Assembly (NCBI GenBank): GCA_031553755.1
Contig: JAVBKZ010000117.1
Span: 1-7,147, forward strand
DNA length: 7,147 nt
Reading direction: 5' to 3'
From: JAIRVZ01 sp031553755
GTDB lineage: Bacteria > Bacteroidota > Bacteroidia > Bacteroidales > Azobacteroidaceae
Made by a program: the position numbers and the translations under genes. Shown here in pieces: positions 5,670 to 7,147 of this stretch (within the stretch, counting starts at the first letter, position 1; every line of letters starts with the position of its first letter). Under the pieces are notes generated by a model. That model worked only from the letters and a program-made list of their open reading frames with translations. It searched no databases and was not told where the DNA came from.

Positions 5670-7088
5670 ATGTCGATTAATTTTTTTATTCCTCAAGATT
5701 GGATTCAGTGGGCTTTTGTTATTGCCTATCTTATTACGCTTTTTGGTTGCATATTTGCGGTTATCACTGAAAATAGAAATCCCATCCGTACAGTATCCTG
5801 GTTGATGGTGTTGATTTTAATCCCCGGATTAGGAATGATTTTTTTTTATTTTTTTGGACAAGACGCCAGAAAAATGAAACATATTTCAATTAAATATTAT
5901 AAACGCGTAAAAAATTTTACTTTTGATTCGGTACTGATCGATGAAAATAAAATTCTTCATAAAGATTTTGTAACGTTGTCTAATTTATTGGAAAAAAGTA
6001 ACAATTCCGCGATTATTTCGGGTAGTGAAATTGAAATAATTACAGAAGGTAATCGTAAATATGAATTGTTATTGGCTGATATTGAAGCGGCAAAACACCA
6101 TATTCATTTTGAGTATTTTATATTTTATAACGATGAAACCGGAAACCTCTTTAAAAAGGCATTGATGAAAAAAGCCGAAGAAGGTGTAGAAGTAAGGTTT
6201 TTATACGATAATGTAGCTAACTGGTTTGTTCCTTCACGTTATTATAATGAAATGAAACGATCTGGGGTTGAAATTAGTTCTTTTATGAAAGTGACGTTTC
6301 CGGTGTTTCATAGTAAGGTAAATTACCGTAATCACAGGAAAATAGTTGTCATTGATGGGAATATAGGTTACATGGGTGGCATGAATATTTCTAACGATTA
6401 TAGAATTTGGCGCGATACCCACATGAGGATTACAGGTAAAGGCGTACACGGATTACAAGCTAATTTTATTCTCGATTGGTATTCTTCCGGAATGCCTTTG
6501 ATTGAAAACCGGATTTATTTTCCCGAGTGTCAGAAAACAACAGATAATTTGATGCAAATAGCGACCGGAAGCCCTGTTAACATATGGAGAAATTTATTAC
6601 AAGCCACAGTTCATATTGTAATGAACGCGCAAAAATACCTGTATATACAAACGCCTTATTTTCTTCCGACAGATGGCCTTTATGATGCCTTACAGGCTGC
6701 CGCGATGGGAGGTGTAGACGTTAGGATGATGTTGCCGGAAAAGGCCGATATGCCGATCGTAAATCCTGCCGCGCATTCTTATTTTGAAACCCTATTGAGA
6801 TCGGGAGTTAAAATATATATTTATAAAGAAAGATTTATTCATTCCAAATCGATTGTTTGTGATGATTTTATTTCCGTATTGGGATCAGCTAATATGGATT
6901 TCCGAAGTTTTGAGTGCAATTTTGAAATAAACGCGTATATGTATGACATGGCATTCGCGTTAAAAATGAAAGAAATATTCAATGAAGATCTGAAAAATTG
7001 TTTTGAAATAACAATAGTTCGTTCAAAATTAGTAATTATTTACGCGGCTTTAGCGCCAAATAATAAGAGTTCTTTGAAAATTTGTTGA
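5670..7088 (+). CDS. cls: Cardiolipin synthase (phospholipase D family)
   Basis: Cardiolipin synthase joins two phosphatidylglycerols to cardiolipin plus glycerol (bacterial type) at the inner membrane. The 472-residue protein starts with two membrane segments (about 13-33 and 41-62) separated by NRNPIRTVSW, the PLDc_N region of this family. Two phospholipase D catalytic domains follow. HKD motif 1 is H222-x-K224-x4-D229 with GG at 236-237, and HKD motif 2 is H391-x-K393-x4-D398 with the GSANMDFRS block at 405-413. IQTPYFLPTD at 326-335 is a further family signature. All catalytic residues are intact. The last 22 or so residues, after FEITI, do not show the basic/aromatic stretch and Leu-rich end expected of the family, although total length is normal. 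It is divergent from the TPR gene with 115 bp between starts. Confidence 0.93.
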   Translation: MSINFFIPQDWIQWAFVIAYLITLFGCIFAVITENRNPIRTVSWLMVLILIPGLGMIFFYFFGQDARKMKHISIKYYKRVKNFTFDSVLIDENKILHKDFVTLSNLLEKSNNSAIISGSEIEIITEGNRKYELLLADIEAAKHHIHFEYFIFYNDETGNLFKKALMKKAEEGVEVRFLYDNVANWFVPSRYYNEMKRSGVEISSFMKVTFPVFHSKVNYRNHRKIVVIDGNIGYMGGMNISNDYRIWRDTHMRITGKGVHGLQANFILDWYSSGMPLIENRIYFPECQKTTDNLMQIATGSPVNIWRNLLQATVHIVMNAQKYLYIQTPYFLPTDGLYDALQAAAMGGVDVRMMLPEKADMPIVNPAAHSYFETLLRSGVKIYIYKERFIHSKSIVCDDFISVLGSANMDFRSFECNFEINAYMYDMAFALKMKEIFNEDLKNCFEITIVRSKLVIIYAALAPNNKSSLKIC

Positions 7089-7099
7089 TTTTTGGGCTT

Positions 7100-7118
7100 G
7101 TTCGGGGAAATGCCGAAC
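7100..7118 (+). terminator. Hairpin 12 bp after cls, possible weak terminator
   Basis: GTTCGG (7100-7105) and CCGAAC (7113-7118) form a perfect 6-bp stem with a 7-base loop, just beyond the cls stop codon. It is followed by TTATC and then A residues, not by a T-run, so a classical intrinsic terminator is doubtful. Position is the main argument for a termination or 3'-end role. The downstream gene is outside the window. Confidence 0.4.
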
Positions 7119-7147
7119 TTATCAAAAAATCGGATTAACAGCAATGC

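Noticed and set aside
6234..6449. Minus-strand open frame inside cls
   Set aside because: It is antisense to the HKD1 region of cls and shows no domain or leader.

Overview
The window is AT-rich DNA from a Bacteroidota (Bacteroidetes) bacterium, most likely of the order Bacteroidales. Three things point there: the minus-strand gene order ftsX, DUF3098, uppP, truB, queA, which is typical of that phylum; start codons preceded by A/T-rich leaders rather than Shine-Dalgarno sites; and an IS1595-type transposase similar to those common in Bacteroidales. I cannot name a genus.

Layout. At the left edge (1-234, minus) is the first 78 codons of an IS1595-family (ISXO2-like) transposase, cut by the window. 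A 190-bp non-coding spacer (235-424) follows, holding an 8-bp tandem repeat and several inverted repeats. Next comes a compact minus-strand operon, transcribed right to left: ftsX (3267-4145), a small DUF3098 membrane protein (2982-3206), uppP (2163-2966), truB (1455-2156) and queA (425-1474). uppP and truB are separated by 6 bp, and truB overlaps queA by 20 bp. Upstream on the same strand is a secreted TPR-repeat protein of unknown function (4238-5554). A 115-bp divergent intergenic region separates it from a plus-strand cardiolipin synthase gene (5670-7088), which is followed by a small hairpin near the right edge.

Functionally, the operon mixes envelope genes (FtsX, which with FtsE controls cell-wall hydrolysis, and UppP, which recycles the undecaprenyl lipid carrier) with two tRNA-modifying enzymes (TruB for pseudouridine 55, QueA for the penultimate stages of queuosine). 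Cardiolipin synthase adds a second envelope-lipid function, divergently transcribed. The mixture is a conserved housekeeping arrangement, not an accessory island.

Nothing here looks like an undescribed defence or mobile system. The items most worth a second look are the uncharacterised TPR protein with a Cys-containing N-terminal region, the repeat-rich junction between queA and the insertion sequence, and the atypical C-terminus of the cardiolipin synthase. Two start sites were moved inward from the longest open frame (ftsX and the TPR gene).
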